A stretch of DNA of 64,000 bases, taken from NCBI RefSeq assembly GCF_021531715.1, contig NZ_JAFBIT010000001.1, positions 1,116,001-1,180,000 of the forward strand, in the 5' to 3' direction. Positions 52,642 through 61,058 of this stretch are shown here, one piece after another. The position numbers and the translations under genes were made by a program. The stretch comes from Anaeromassilibacillus senegalensis (lineage in GTDB: Bacteria > Bacillota > Clostridia > Oscillospirales > Acutalibacteraceae). Below the pieces are notes generated by a model. That model made no database searches. It saw only the letters and a list, made by a program, of their open reading frames with translations, and was not told the origin of the DNA. Position 1 is the stretch's first letter, and every line of letters starts with the position of its first letter.

Positions 52642-54429
52642 TTAAAAATCCATCGCCATGCGGCTGGACTCTTCTTCACTGAGTTCCGCGACCTGCGTAT
52701 CCATGACGCGGTAAACGCGCTGACACATGTTCAGAACGCTCGGGCGGTGCGTCGTGACGATACAGGTCTTGTTCGGCTTTTGCTGTATGATGTTGCGGAG
52801 CACCTGCCGCTCGGTGGTGACGTCCAAAGCGGAGGTCGCCTCGTCCAGCAGGAGGATCGGCGCGTCGCGCAGGACGGCCCGGGCAATCGCCACGCGCTGA
52901 GCCTGCCCCTCTGACAAGCCACGCCCACGCTCGCCGATCTTGCTGTTGATCGTCTCCGGCAGCTTCTGGACAAAGTCCCACGCGCAGGCGATCTGCAGCG
53001 CCGCGATGATCTCCTCGTCCGTCGCATCCTCCTTGACCATGCGCATATTCTCCGCGATTGTGCCGGACAGAATCGTGTTGCCCTGCGGCACGTAGGCAAA
53101 GAGATGGCGTGTATCGGCATTCATCGGCAGCTCGCGGCCATCCGAAGCGCAGATTACCGCTTCGCCCGCCTGCGGACGCACAAGCCCGAGGATCAGGCGG
53201 ATCAGCGTCGTCTTGCCCTCGCCGGACGCGCCGACCAACGCAACGATCTCGCCTGGCTTCGCAATCAGCGCGGATTGCTGAATCACATTTTTTCCATCCG
53301 TATATGCGAAGTCCGCACCGCGCATTTCCACGGTGAAGCCATCCGCCATGCAGGCGTCCAGCTCGCTGCTTTCCGGGATGTGCACTTCCTTCGGCAGCTC
53401 AACGAGCTCGCGGATGCGGTGCGCGGAAACCGAGCTGTTCAAAAACGACGGGATGATCGACACCACGCTGTTGAACGCGCCCGTAAGATTGCTTCTCTGC
53501 TGCAAAAAAAGTGTCATTGTGCCGTAGGTGATGGAATGCGTCCAGAGCCGGAAGAGGCAGTAGCCGAAAGCGATAAACTGCACCGCCGTGCCCATGACGG
53601 ACAGCAGAATATTCGTTTTGATCGTAAAAAGATTGTATTCTAGGCTGACATTTTTGAACTTCTTCTGCCACCAGCGCAGCTTTTTGCTGTAATGCGGCGC
53701 AACACCGAAGGACTTGATGGAATCGAAATTATAGAACGTCTCCACCTCGAAGGTCATCAGGTTGCTGCTCATCTCGCGCACCTTTTTGCCGTATTCACGC
53801 TGCTTTTTCACGACAAACCGCGAAATCAGCAGCATGAACGGCGCGCTGCCGAGCGCGATCAGCGCCATAACCCAGTCGTAATGCAGGATAACGAAAAAGG
53901 TCGCGAGAAAACGGTACACGGCGATGACAATCGTCGGCAGCCAGCTGATGGCGTTACTGCTGACCGTGCCGATGTCGCTGTTGAAGCGGTTCAGAATATC
54001 GCCGTTTGAGTAGCCGTTCAGGGCCATCCAGTCGGCGTCCACGATCTTGTCGAAAATATCGGCCTGGATATCGTTGTTGATGTAGATGCTCAGCTTGGTC
54101 GAGATACGGTTGATAACGCTGTCAAAGGCGAGACTGAACACCGCGCTGCCCACCATAATGAGCGCGAGAAGCACGAGCTTGTCCGTCTGATAGCCGGTGA
54201 TGATATCGATCAGATATTTGCTCGCTACGCTGCTGACAAGCCCCATCGTGGTGCTGAGCACACCGAGGAACACATAAAATACAATCGCAAATTTATAGCG
54301 TTTGCTGTAACTAAAAATCCACTTCCAGTCCTCGATAATCTCGGAAAACGTGCCGTCCTTTATGCGGGACAGGAGCACATCCAGCGATTCAAATGGTATT
54401 GTTTTTTTCTTCTGTTCGTTATCTTCCAT
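52642..54429 (-). CDS. ABC exporter (fused membrane and ATPase domains) of the RiPP-like operon
   Basis: 595 residues. A six-helix membrane domain (about 45-330), then an ATPase with Walker A VGASGEGKTTLIRL, signature GLSEGQAQRVAIARA and Walker B ILLLDEATSALD. There is no N-terminal C39 peptidase, so leader removal would fall to another enzyme such as the S26 peptidase encoded upstream. It overlaps that gene by 11 bases. It probably exports the mature peptide or confers immunity (inference). Confidence 0.92.
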   Translation of the reverse strand: MEDNEQKKKTIPFESLDVLLSRIKDGTFSEIIEDWKWIFSYSKRYKFAIVFYVFLGVLSTTMGLVSSVASKYLIDIITGYQTDKLVLLALIMVGSAVFSLAFDSVINRISTKLSIYINNDIQADIFDKIVDADWMALNGYSNGDILNRFNSDIGTVSSNAISWLPTIVIAVYRFLATFFVILHYDWVMALIALGSAPFMLLISRFVVKKQREYGKKVREMSSNLMTFEVETFYNFDSIKSFGVAPHYSKKLRWWQKKFKNVSLEYNLFTIKTNILLSVMGTAVQFIAFGYCLFRLWTHSITYGTMTLFLQQRSNLTGAFNSVVSIIPSFLNSSVSAHRIRELVELPKEVHIPESSELDACMADGFTVEMRGADFAYTDGKNVIQQSALIAKPGEIVALVGASGEGKTTLIRLILGLVRPQAGEAVICASDGRELPMNADTRHLFAYVPQGNTILSGTIAENMRMVKEDATDEEIIAALQIACAWDFVQKLPETINSKIGERGRGLSEGQAQRVAIARAVLRDAPILLLDEATSALDVTTERQVLRNIIQQKPNKTCIVTTHRPSVLNMCQRVYRVMDTQVAELSEEESSRMAMDF

Positions 54430-54877
54430 GATTTACCTCTCTGTGAAGCAGGCTGTACAGCCGGGCAGCGGCGCGGCGCAGCGGAATCATATGAATCCAG
54501 ACATGTTCGAAAAATTCCCACCAGAAATCGCCGGGGCGAATCCACTCGCCCTTGCGCCTCACCTTCGTGATGCGTGCGAAAATCTGCTGGCGCTGTACCG
54601 GGCCTTCAATCACGGTCTGGCCGTCTCCGACGATATAATAGCCGTCCTTTTTCACCTTCCAAATGCGGTGCATGACGTACTGGCCGCCGGGACGCTCGAA
54701 AAACACCATGTCCCCCGTGCGCAACGGCCGGTCGGGTTTTTTGAAAAAAATCGTATCGCGCTGGTGAATCAAAAACGGCGACATGCTGCTGCCGGAAATC
54801 ACCATGCTGACCTCCCGGCCCTCTTCGACAAGACCGCGCAGCATTGTGACGTATTCTCTTGTATCGACTACTTTCAT
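54419..54877 (-). CDS. S26/S24 family signal peptidase-like protein
   Basis: 152 residues. The nucleophile motif ISGSSMSPFL and a downstream YVMHRIWKV, with His where bacterial signal peptidases have the catalytic Lys, place it with Ser-His (archaeal/ER-type) S26 enzymes. A weak hydrophobic segment lies near the C-terminus (WWEFFEHVWIHMIPL). In this operon it may cleave the leader of the precursor. It starts 9 bases after the HPr-kinase-like gene. Confidence 0.85.
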   Translation of the reverse strand: MKVVDTREYVTMLRGLVEEGREVSMVISGSSMSPFLIHQRDTIFFKKPDRPLRTGDMVFFERPGGQYVMHRIWKVKKDGYYIVGDGQTVIEGPVQRQQIFARITKVRRKGEWIRPGDFWWEFFEHVWIHMIPLRRAAARLYSLLHREVNHGR

Positions 54878-54886
54878 GGCGGCTCC

Positions 54887-55732
54887 TTATGTATACAGGG
54901 CGGTTTCGAGACAGCGCACGGCGTCCTCGGAAATATTGCAGGCAAGCTGATAGACCGGAACCTGTGCGAGCAGGCTCTCCATCCTGTCCAGTGTCTGTGC
55001 GGTGCTTGCGCGATCCCAGCGGTTTACGGTGATCTGCCCGTAAAGGAGCATGAACGCCTCGTGCGGCTTCAGAAGGCGCACGGTGTTTTCTTTGCTCTGA
55101 CTCAGCATGACGATCGCGCGGATCGGCGTATCCTGATTGTTGCAGATTTCCGACGTGCCGCAGACCGGCCAGCCCCGCGCCGTCCAGCGGCCGTTCAGCT
55201 CGCTCAAAAGCGCGCGGTCGCCGTTTATGGTGCGGCCGCCGCGGTATTTTCCCCAAAGGTTTGCCTGCGTGGTCTTGCCGGTCTCGGACGGTGCGGAGAA
55301 CAGAATCGCTTCATCCTGATATTGCATATAAGCGCAGTGCAGAACCATGCTGCCGCGCTGCACCATGCGACGCTCAAGCGCCAGAAGCGAGGTAAATACG
55401 GGGTCAATATTCAGGCCGCGCAGTCTGTCCGGGGCAAGCAAAACCTCAGCGCGGTGCGGGGCAAGCTCCCTGTACAGCGCGTAAAAACCCGGCATACCCT
55501 TTACGCCCAGCAGCCGGCTCTCCCCCGTTTCCGTCTGAAACACCACAAGATCGGCGCGGTTCACCAGAATTTTGTCCTCCGGCGGCAGAAAATCCTCCGC
55601 GATGCGGATCGTATACGTATATTCCGGCTCGCCGGTCTCCGTTTCAAAAATCAGAAAGTTCGGCGGCGGCGTGATTTCCTCCGGATATTGCAGGCGAAAG
55701 CAGAAATCGCCGATTCGGAACAACTTATCCAT
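54887..55732 (-). CDS. HPr kinase-like protein of the RiPP-like operon
   Basis: 281 residues with a P-loop, LFSAPSETGKTTQANLWGKY (about 144-163), and NGDRALL downstream, as in the HprK-like proteins found in peptide-modification clusters. Such homologues phosphorylate lasso precursors (paeninodin type), so phosphorylation of the precursor here is possible but unproven. The frame is open upstream, but GGAGG fixes the ATG at 55732, overlapping the radical SAM gene by 8 bases. Confidence 0.82.
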   Translation of the reverse strand: MDKLFRIGDFCFRLQYPEEITPPPNFLIFETETGEPEYTYTIRIAEDFLPPEDKILVNRADLVVFQTETGESRLLGVKGMPGFYALYRELAPHRAEVLLAPDRLRGLNIDPVFTSLLALERRMVQRGSMVLHCAYMQYQDEAILFSAPSETGKTTQANLWGKYRGGRTINGDRALLSELNGRWTARGWPVCGTSEICNNQDTPIRAIVMLSQSKENTVRLLKPHEAFMLLYGQITVNRWDRASTAQTLDRMESLLAQVPVYQLACNISEDAVRCLETALYT

Positions 55733-56840
55733 CGAGCGCCTCCGCTTCCAGTCGCAGAAGCCGCAGGGATTCTTCCGCATAGCGACACATATAGTCCGGC
55801 GTGCCGCTATAGCTGCCAGTTTCGAGCAGGGCGCTGGCGGCACAGGTGCGGCACAGCGAACGCATGGTGCAGACACTGCATTTTTCACTGAGCAGAATCT
55901 TTTCCGTCTCGGCGCGCATGTGCTTCCACGCCGCATCAAATCCCACCTCAAACACAGAAGCCGCGGGCTTCGAGAGCATCACGCAGGGGCGCATCTCGCC
56001 CTGCCAGTTGATGGTAAACGAACAGCTTCCGGCAAAGCAGGTCATGCGCCCCGGCTTCGGCTCGCCGGGAACGGCATTGTCCACCTCCGCGAGCGACTGC
56101 CGGACATACTGCGGAAAAAGCTCCGGGCCCATTTCCAGCTTCAGCGCGCGTATGCGGGCGTTCGCGGCGGTGATAGGGTCGAGCCGCGCTTGCAAATCGT
56201 ACGGCTTTTCCCGCTCGCGGGTAGCAGGCATCATATAGGTATCGGTGCGCACGGGGACGTCCAGCTCGCCGCCAATCGCAATCATGCGCTCCAGATCGTT
56301 TCGGTTCGCCTTTGTCATACTGGCGCCGATCTTCACATCCACACCGTGTTCACGGAGCAGGCGAATGCCGTTCATCGTCTTTTCAAAGCCGCCGGGATAG
56401 TGACACAGCTCAGAATACGCCTTTTCGTCCGCGCCGTACAGCGTGACATTCACGCGGCGGGGCTTATGCGCGCCGAAAAAAGCAGCCCAGTCCTCATCGA
56501 TCAGCGTTGCGTTCGTGTTGATGGTGAGGATCATGCCCATCTTTTTCAGCGCGAGGTACAGTTCCCGGAATTCCGGGTACAAAAGCGGCTCTCCGCCGGT
56601 GAGCAGCAGGAAAAGCACGCCCGCCTTCTGCATCTGCCCGGCAATTTCCAGCCACTCCGCTGCGGTGCGCAGGCGGCCCTGCCGCTCCATTTCCGCACGG
56701 CTCAGGCGCACATAGCACATATCGCAGTTCATATTGCACAGTGGCAGCAGTTCAATACTGCCGTTCACCGGCGTTTGCGTTTCGGAAGCGTGGCGCAGCA
56801 GCATGCGCTCCACCGTGCTCGCGCCCTCCATCGGTTCCAT
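55725..56840 (-). CDS. Radical SAM-SPASM peptide maturase
   Basis: 371 residues. The radical SAM cluster motif CNMNCDMC (C35, C39, C42) is followed by LLLTGGEPLLYPEF. The C-terminal SPASM region has auxiliary-cluster cysteines in TCFAGSCSF, MRPCVML, KCSVCTMRSLCRTCAAS and YMCRYAEES. These enzymes modify ribosomal peptides by radical chemistry (thioether or C-C links). It is the third gene of the operon, after the candidate precursor and an attenuator. Confidence 0.93.
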   Translation of the reverse strand: MEPMEGASTVERMLLRHASETQTPVNGSIELLPLCNMNCDMCYVRLSRAEMERQGRLRTAAEWLEIAGQMQKAGVLFLLLTGGEPLLYPEFRELYLALKKMGMILTINTNATLIDEDWAAFFGAHKPRRVNVTLYGADEKAYSELCHYPGGFEKTMNGIRLLREHGVDVKIGASMTKANRNDLERMIAIGGELDVPVRTDTYMMPATREREKPYDLQARLDPITAANARIRALKLEMGPELFPQYVRQSLAEVDNAVPGEPKPGRMTCFAGSCSFTINWQGEMRPCVMLSKPAASVFEVGFDAAWKHMRAETEKILLSEKCSVCTMRSLCRTCAASALLETGSYSGTPDYMCRYAEESLRLLRLEAEALDG

Positions 56841-56865
56841 CTAGCGGTTCCCCCCTTCATTTACA

Positions 56866-56903
56866 AGAAAAAGAGCCGGAGTACCAGCCTCCGGCTCAAA
56901 AAA
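56866..56903 (-). terminator. Terminator/attenuator between precursor and maturase genes
   Basis: GAGCCGGAG pairs with CTCCGGCTC around a 7-base loop, followed on the minus strand by TTTTTC. Located just after the precursor stop, it would make the precursor mRNA more abundant than the maturase mRNA, a usual design in RiPP operons. Confidence 0.88.
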
Positions 56904-56916
56904 GTGCATATGTAGT

Positions 56917-57309
56917 TTAGGACTTCGCGGTCTCCCAAGAATTCATGTCGAGATTTGCGGTAACATGGACATTATTCCCATCTGTACCTCTCCAGACTAT
57001 TACCTCTTTAAATTTGAGACCGGTCAAAGGTTTAAAATAACCCTTCAAAAATTCATCTGTTGTCGGAGCCTCATGTGTCTCTCCACACGGATGATAGCCA
57101 GCAAGCGCCACGCACTGATCTCCAGGAATCTGAAGTCCATCTTCACCATTCGTCTCCAAAAAGACCGTGCCGCCTTCACCAAAGAAACCACCAGCATTAC
57201 ATTCAAACTTATAAACCTCATTCTCGTCACCGCACGCCGCAACATACTCGTTTGCCGCGAACTGCTGCACGAATGTCTGGGGGATTGCCCACTCTTTCTT
57301 CTGAACCAT
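56917..57309 (-). CDS. Candidate RiPP precursor / PqqD-associated Cys-containing protein
   Basis: 130 residues starting MVQKKEWAIPQTFVQQFAAN. Four cysteines (C26, C37, C66, C75) lie in Gly-rich surroundings, followed by a conserved-looking tail NVHVTANLDMNSWETAKS. It resembles uncharacterised Clostridial proteins with the FAANEYVAAC segment that I associate with PqqD/radical SAM operons. An excellent AGGAGG precedes the ATG, and it starts 3 bases after the PqqD stop. Its length is large for a RiPP precursor, so it may instead be a modified small protein or carrier. Confidence 0.72.
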   Translation of the reverse strand: MVQKKEWAIPQTFVQQFAANEYVAACGDENEVYKFECNAGGFFGEGGTVFLETNGEDGLQIPGDQCVALAGYHPCGETHEAPTTDEFLKGYFKPLTGLKFKEVIVWRGTDGNNVHVTANLDMNSWETAKS

Positions 57310-57312
57310 TGC

Positions 57313-57687
57313 TTATACCTCCTGCAATAAACCGATTTTCAGATAGCTGATCACGAATAATTTGATATGTTCCGCCATCACGCCCGCAGAATCTGTGTAA
57401 AGCTTTTCAGCTTCCGCAACCGCTTCCTGAATGGTGGTGGGACTTTGGAACTGCTGCCAGAGAAAGCTGCTCGTTTCATTCAGCGAGATTACGCTGTTGC
57501 TCAGCTCTCCGGCATCACCAATGGGAACAAGAATACTTTCGCCGCCGATCTCCCGCAGCAAGTAGTTTGGGTTTGCCTGAAACCGCTTGTCGGGATCATC
57601 GACATTGATGACCTTCGGCTGCACTTCAGACGGCATGGGGATGTTTTCCTGCGCCGGATCTTCCGGTTTTCGATGCAGCCATTTCAC
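57313..57687 (-). CDS. PqqD-like peptide recognition protein
   Basis: RiPP recognition element. 124 residues from a GTG at 57687 that has GGAGG 8 bases upstream; the longer frame to 57753 would begin at the promoter's transcription start. The PqqD fold lies in about residues 60-122, with ELSNSVISLNETSSFLWQQF and EHIKLFVISYLKIGLLQ. Such domains bind precursor leaders and present them to radical SAM enzymes. First gene of the operon. Confidence 0.85.
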   Translation of the reverse strand: MKWLHRKPEDPAQENIPMPSEVQPKVINVDDPDKRFQANPNYLLREIGGESILVPIGDAGELSNSVISLNETSSFLWQQFQSPTTIQEAVAEAEKLYTDSAGVMAEHIKLFVISYLKIGLLQEV

Positions 57688-57755
57688 AGCCCACGCCTCC
57701 GTTTCATCAAAGCCGACAGGCCGATTGACCACACCCGTCCCAATTAGATACATAT

Positions 57756-57783
57756 ATCATACCATATTCTGCGGGATTGTCAA
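57756..57783 (-). promoter_or_regulatory. Promoter of the RiPP-like operon
   Basis: TTGACA (57778-57783), a 16-base spacer and TATGAT (57756-57761) on the minus strand. A weak hairpin (GAAATTTTT...AAAAATTTC, about 57802-57826) may end the upstream sugar operon. Confidence 0.75.
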
Positions 57784-57830
57784 GCGGCTTGTTCGAAGAA
57801 AATGAAATTTTTGCGAGAAAAAATTTCGGC

Positions 57831-58946
57831 TTAAAGCGCGAGATTCGGGATTTCGAGCGCTTTCGACACAGAGAGTGTTTCGATTTCGTCGGCGGTCACT
57901 TCGCGACCGAGCCGTTCGGAGAAGTAGATGCCCTCCTGCACGCGCTGCGTCTCGAGCGCGATCTTCGCGGTGGGCAGCAGCGGACATTTGCCGAGCAGGG
58001 CGTGTACCCAGTGCTGCTGGGAGTTGTCGTAATGCGCGCCGTCGGCATAAACCGTGTGATCGAGGTAATCCATCTGGCCGAGGTCCACCGTGGTATCCGT
58101 CTCCACATCGTGGCGGCGCGAGTGAATCGTCAGCGGATCGAGCGAAATGCCTGCCTCCGAACCCCAAATCACCGACGACGGGAACGGCTTGCCGTAAATC
58201 GCCCAGGATTCGAGGATATCCATCGAAAGCCCGCCCTTGTAGGTAGCGAGGCCCACGCCGAGTTCTTCCACATTGAAGCCGCTGATCGCGCGACGGCCCT
58301 CATCCATGGCGATCTCCGCATACGTATGGCCGCTGACGCGCTCCAGCTCCGGCAGACCGGTCAGATAGAGAAGCTGCGAAATATGGTAGACGCCCATGTC
58401 AAACAGCGCTCCGCCGCCGGAGGTCGTCGTGTTGACAAACTCCTTTGTGGCGTAGCCGTCGACATACGGGCGGTTGCGGCGGCGATAGCCATATGAGCGC
58501 ATATGGTAGATGTGGCCGAGATCGCCCGCATCGATGAATCGCTTCGCGCATTTCGTCTCGCTGGAGTACAGAAAAGCGAGCTGAATATGGAGTTTCTTCC
58601 CTGTCTCCTCCATGGTTTCGTACATTTTTTTTGCATCATAGAAGGAGCCTGCCATCGGCTTTTCGCAGTAGCAGTCCTTCCCCGCGCGCATGACCGCCAT
58701 CGCGACCGGCGCATGCAGGTTGTTGTGCAGGCAGACGTCCACGGCGTCGATATCCTGCTCCAGCAGGAGCTTGCCGATGTGCGTGAACCGCCGCTGGATG
58801 TTGTATTTGTCGCCGATATAATTCAGGCGCTCCTCGTTGATATCGCAGATCGCGACAACCTCCGCTTCGGGGATCTTCGCATAATTCTGCAAATGCTGCT
58901 CGCCGATGATGCCGTTGCCGATAACGGCAATTCTGACCTTTTCCAT
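57831..58946 (-). CDS. Gfo/Idh/MocA family oxidoreductase
   Basis: NAD(P)-dependent sugar or inositol dehydrogenase-like enzyme, 371 residues. Rossmann motif RIAVIGNGIIGEQHLQNY, then the EKP motif in DCYCEKPMAGS. The substrate is unknown. It follows the TIM-barrel isomerase by 12 bases; together they resemble a keto-sugar or inositol-type catabolic pair. Confidence 0.93.
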   Translation of the reverse strand: MEKVRIAVIGNGIIGEQHLQNYAKIPEAEVVAICDINEERLNYIGDKYNIQRRFTHIGKLLLEQDIDAVDVCLHNNLHAPVAMAVMRAGKDCYCEKPMAGSFYDAKKMYETMEETGKKLHIQLAFLYSSETKCAKRFIDAGDLGHIYHMRSYGYRRRNRPYVDGYATKEFVNTTTSGGGALFDMGVYHISQLLYLTGLPELERVSGHTYAEIAMDEGRRAISGFNVEELGVGLATYKGGLSMDILESWAIYGKPFPSSVIWGSEAGISLDPLTIHSRRHDVETDTTVDLGQMDYLDHTVYADGAHYDNSQQHWVHALLGKCPLLPTAKIALETQRVQEGIYFSERLGREVTADEIETLSVSKALEIPNLAL

Positions 58947-58958
58947 ATGAGCGCCCCC

Positions 58959-59798
58959 TTATTCCGCTTCCTTGCCCAGATAAACGCCGTTGAAGAAGGA
59001 CGGCTTGGCCTCCTGCTCAAATCCCTCCTGCTGCAGCTCGGCGATCAGCCCGCGTACCGTGGCGAGCTGCCATTCGACGCGCGCGCATTCCAGCTCGCCG
59101 GAATGGTGCTCCACGCTGTATACACCCTGATAGCCGCTGTTCTGGAGCTTACGGATGACCTCCTTGGCGTAGGGCATTGAATCCGCATGGATGTGCGTAT
59201 GCATGGCATAGGAGATCGCAAGCGCCTCGCCGCGCTCCGGCTCGTCATAGAAATTGCGCAGGTGATACAGGTGGCCGTACGCCGGGCTGTCCACAGCGTC
59301 CTTGACCTTCTCGAGGTACTCCGGCACGCGATCCCAGCCCCAGTGATTTTCCGGGCCGATCTTCATGCCGAGATCCGCGCAGATCGCGCAGTACTCACGG
59401 TACGTCTTCACGATGTACTCAAATGCCTCCTCGGGCATCGTGTGGCCCTCGGTGCCGCCAAAATCGATACGAACGGTCTTTGCGCCGAGCTTCTCAGCCG
59501 CTTTGATGTACTCGAGCATCTGTGTGCGGTGCGCCGCGCGCTCGTCCGGATCGTCCATCCAGAGATGCGGGCCGTCCACGCACAGGTTCGCAAGCTCAAG
59601 GCCATTGGCATCCAGTGCCGCGCGCACCTTGCCGATAAAATCATCCTCCAGCGTCGGCAAGAAGCCGGTCCAGATGTCGGCATTCACCACGCCGTAGCGG
59701 TGCTTTAAAAGATCCAGATAGTGGAACACGTCACACACACCGGCATACTTCATGCCGTGAAACGAATATGATGCAACGGCAATCTTCATGTTTTGCAT
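58959..59798 (-). CDS. Sugar phosphate isomerase/epimerase (TIM barrel)
   Basis: 279 residues of the xylose isomerase-like TIM-barrel family, starting MQNMKIAVASYSFHGMKYAG after TTGGAGGAG. Likely metal ligands are in KIGPENHWGWD, MHTHIHADS and YSVEHHSGELE. A longer frame to 59846 is not supported by a binding site. First gene of a two-gene operon. Confidence 0.9.
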   Translation of the reverse strand: MQNMKIAVASYSFHGMKYAGVCDVFHYLDLLKHRYGVVNADIWTGFLPTLEDDFIGKVRAALDANGLELANLCVDGPHLWMDDPDERAAHRTQMLEYIKAAEKLGAKTVRIDFGGTEGHTMPEEAFEYIVKTYREYCAICADLGMKIGPENHWGWDRVPEYLEKVKDAVDSPAYGHLYHLRNFYDEPERGEALAISYAMHTHIHADSMPYAKEVIRKLQNSGYQGVYSVEHHSGELECARVEWQLATVRGLIAELQQEGFEQEAKPSFFNGVYLGKEAE

Positions 59799-59857
59799 AC
59801 AAACTCCTCCAATAATCCGAAAAATCCGACTGAAAACTATATTCAATCATCAATTTT

Positions 59858-59885
59858 ATTATATAAAGTAACGAATAAAATGCAA
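59858..59885 (-). promoter_or_regulatory. Promoter of the sugar isomerase-oxidoreductase operon
   Basis: TTGCAT (59880-59885), a 16-base spacer and TATAAT (59858-59863) on the minus strand. Confidence 0.7.
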
Positions 59886-60010
59886 GTCGTATGCTCCGCA
59901 TTCCTATATAGAAATTCAAGCTCCCTTTTTGTGCACTTTGCGGGCACGTAACATTTTTCATGGGGCTGCGCCCAACCCCCGCCGCATCCGCGGCGAAGGA
60001 CGAGGTCTGC

Positions 60011-60047
60011 AAAAAAACAAGCACTGTGCTCGCTTGAACACAGTGCT
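60011..60047 (-). terminator. Terminator-like hairpin at the prophage left edge
   Basis: AGCACTGTG pairs with CACAGTGCT; leftward it is followed by TGTTTTTTT. Directly adjacent, at 60049, the prophage repeat begins with AAGCTTAAGG. It may be the boundary between chromosome and phage DNA. The rest of 59,886-60,010 holds no gene I can support. Confidence 0.6.
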
Positions 60048-60507
60048 AAAGCTTAAGGATTTCACACGCGCCACCGACCGCCGTGTCGATTCCGCCCGTG
60101 TGCAGGTGCAGGGCTTCGGACACAGCCAGGCGAGCAAAGCGGTGTGGGCGAACAAAACCGAGCTTGAAAAATACGCGAAAATCCATTATCATAAAGACGG
60201 AACGATCGTTGTTACGGATGATTGGACTCATAAGTCGCACGTGCATCTGGAATCCGTATATAAGCCGAATGCCGTCGTGGATATGCTATCTCAAAACGGT
60301 AAGCAAAGAGATCGGACGATCTACGATGAAAACGGACGGCAAAAGATTCAGATCAGCAACGGTCCGCATTCAAACCCCAAACGACATCCGTATGGAAAAA
60401 ACGGAGAACACGCACATGATATAATTTGGGAAAAGGATAAAATCATCGACAGACCTATTCATGAATTGACAGACCTTGAAAGAAAGGAGCACGCCGATCT
60501 ATTATGA
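60043..60507 (+). pseudogene. Prophage toxin cassette 1: head-protein C-terminal toxin domain, 5' truncated
   Basis: The frame carries the shared pre-toxin stretch KLKDFTRATDRRVDSARVQV and GFGHSQASKAVWAN, then a toxin-like domain with DRTIYDENGRQKIQISNG, then HSNPKRHPYGKNGEHAHDII. This resembles nuclease tips of phage minor head (MuF-type) proteins. Upstream of 60049 the sequence leaves the repeat, and the frame has no believable start (TTG at 59929 or GTG at 60043, no binding site). So it is the severed end of a larger protein. It overlaps the immunity gene by ATGA. Confidence 0.72.
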
Positions 60508-60728
60508 ATCCACAGGATCTTCGGAACTGGATAGATAGTCTCACGCAGGATATTTCGTTTGAGTATCGTGGAATATGGGGCTCTATTTGTCCTTTCAGCC
60601 GCAGCGATATTTCTGTCGGTTATGACGGAAAAGAAGCCAGTTATACGTCTGTTGACGATGTTATGAACAGCACACTGATTGACGGAAAGCCCCTCAAAGA
60701 GATATGCGCAGACATCCATTTTGAGTAA
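60504..60728 (+). CDS. Candidate immunity protein 1
   Basis: 74 residues, MNPQDLRNWIDSLTQDISFE, acidic, no known domain. It overlaps the toxin stop by 4 bases (ATGA) with AAAGGAG upstream, the arrangement typical of toxin-immunity pairs. Function inferred only from position. Confidence 0.65.
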   Translation: MNPQDLRNWIDSLTQDISFEYRGIWGSICPFSRSDISVGYDGKEASYTSVDDVMNSTLIDGKPLKEICADIHFE

Positions 60729-60731
60729 CTT

Positions 60732-61058
60732 GCAAATTACCGGCAAGTTAAAAAACGGCGGATTTCCGCCACAAAACCACATAATCCCGTTGAAACGGCA
60801 CGTTACCGGCAAGTTATTGTCGGCGGCGTGCTTTTTTCATACCTAAATTTCGCGCCAGAAGCGCAAGGAGGAAAGCCAGATGCTTTCGCTCATTCAGCAG
60901 TCCATCGAGAGCGAATACGAGGACTAATTCAGTCAGGTTGTTTACACTAACTATCTTAAGCTTAAGGATTTCACACGCGCCACCGACCGCCGTGTCGATT
61001 CCGCCCGCGTGCAGGTGCAGGGCTTCGGGCACAGTCAGGCGAGCAAGGCGGTATATCA
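60732..61058 (+). repeat. Cassette repeat, copy 2 (terminator, scaffold-like RBS, interrupted leader, pre-toxin segment)
   Basis: Nearly identical to 61833-62155. In order: ACCGGCAAGTTA (60739), a GGCGG/CCGCC hairpin, ACCGGCAAGTTA again (60805) inside a terminator (GCACG...CGTGC TTTTTT), then AAGGAGGAAAGCCAG and ATG at 60880. From that ATG 15 codons (MLSLIQQSIESEYED) end in TAA at 60925. The same frame then continues FSQVVYTNYLKLKDFTRATD and so on into the toxin. Confidence 0.92.

Noticed and set aside
52642-57783. Lasso peptide cluster
   Set aside because: PqqD-like and HprK-like proteins fit, but no asparagine-synthase-type cyclase or transglutaminase-like protease; the radical SAM-SPASM enzyme points to another RiPP class.
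59929-60042. Upstream extension of toxin cassette 1 to a TTG
   Set aside because: No RBS, composition is not coding-like, and it crosses a terminator hairpin; the protein-like part begins with the repeat at 60049.
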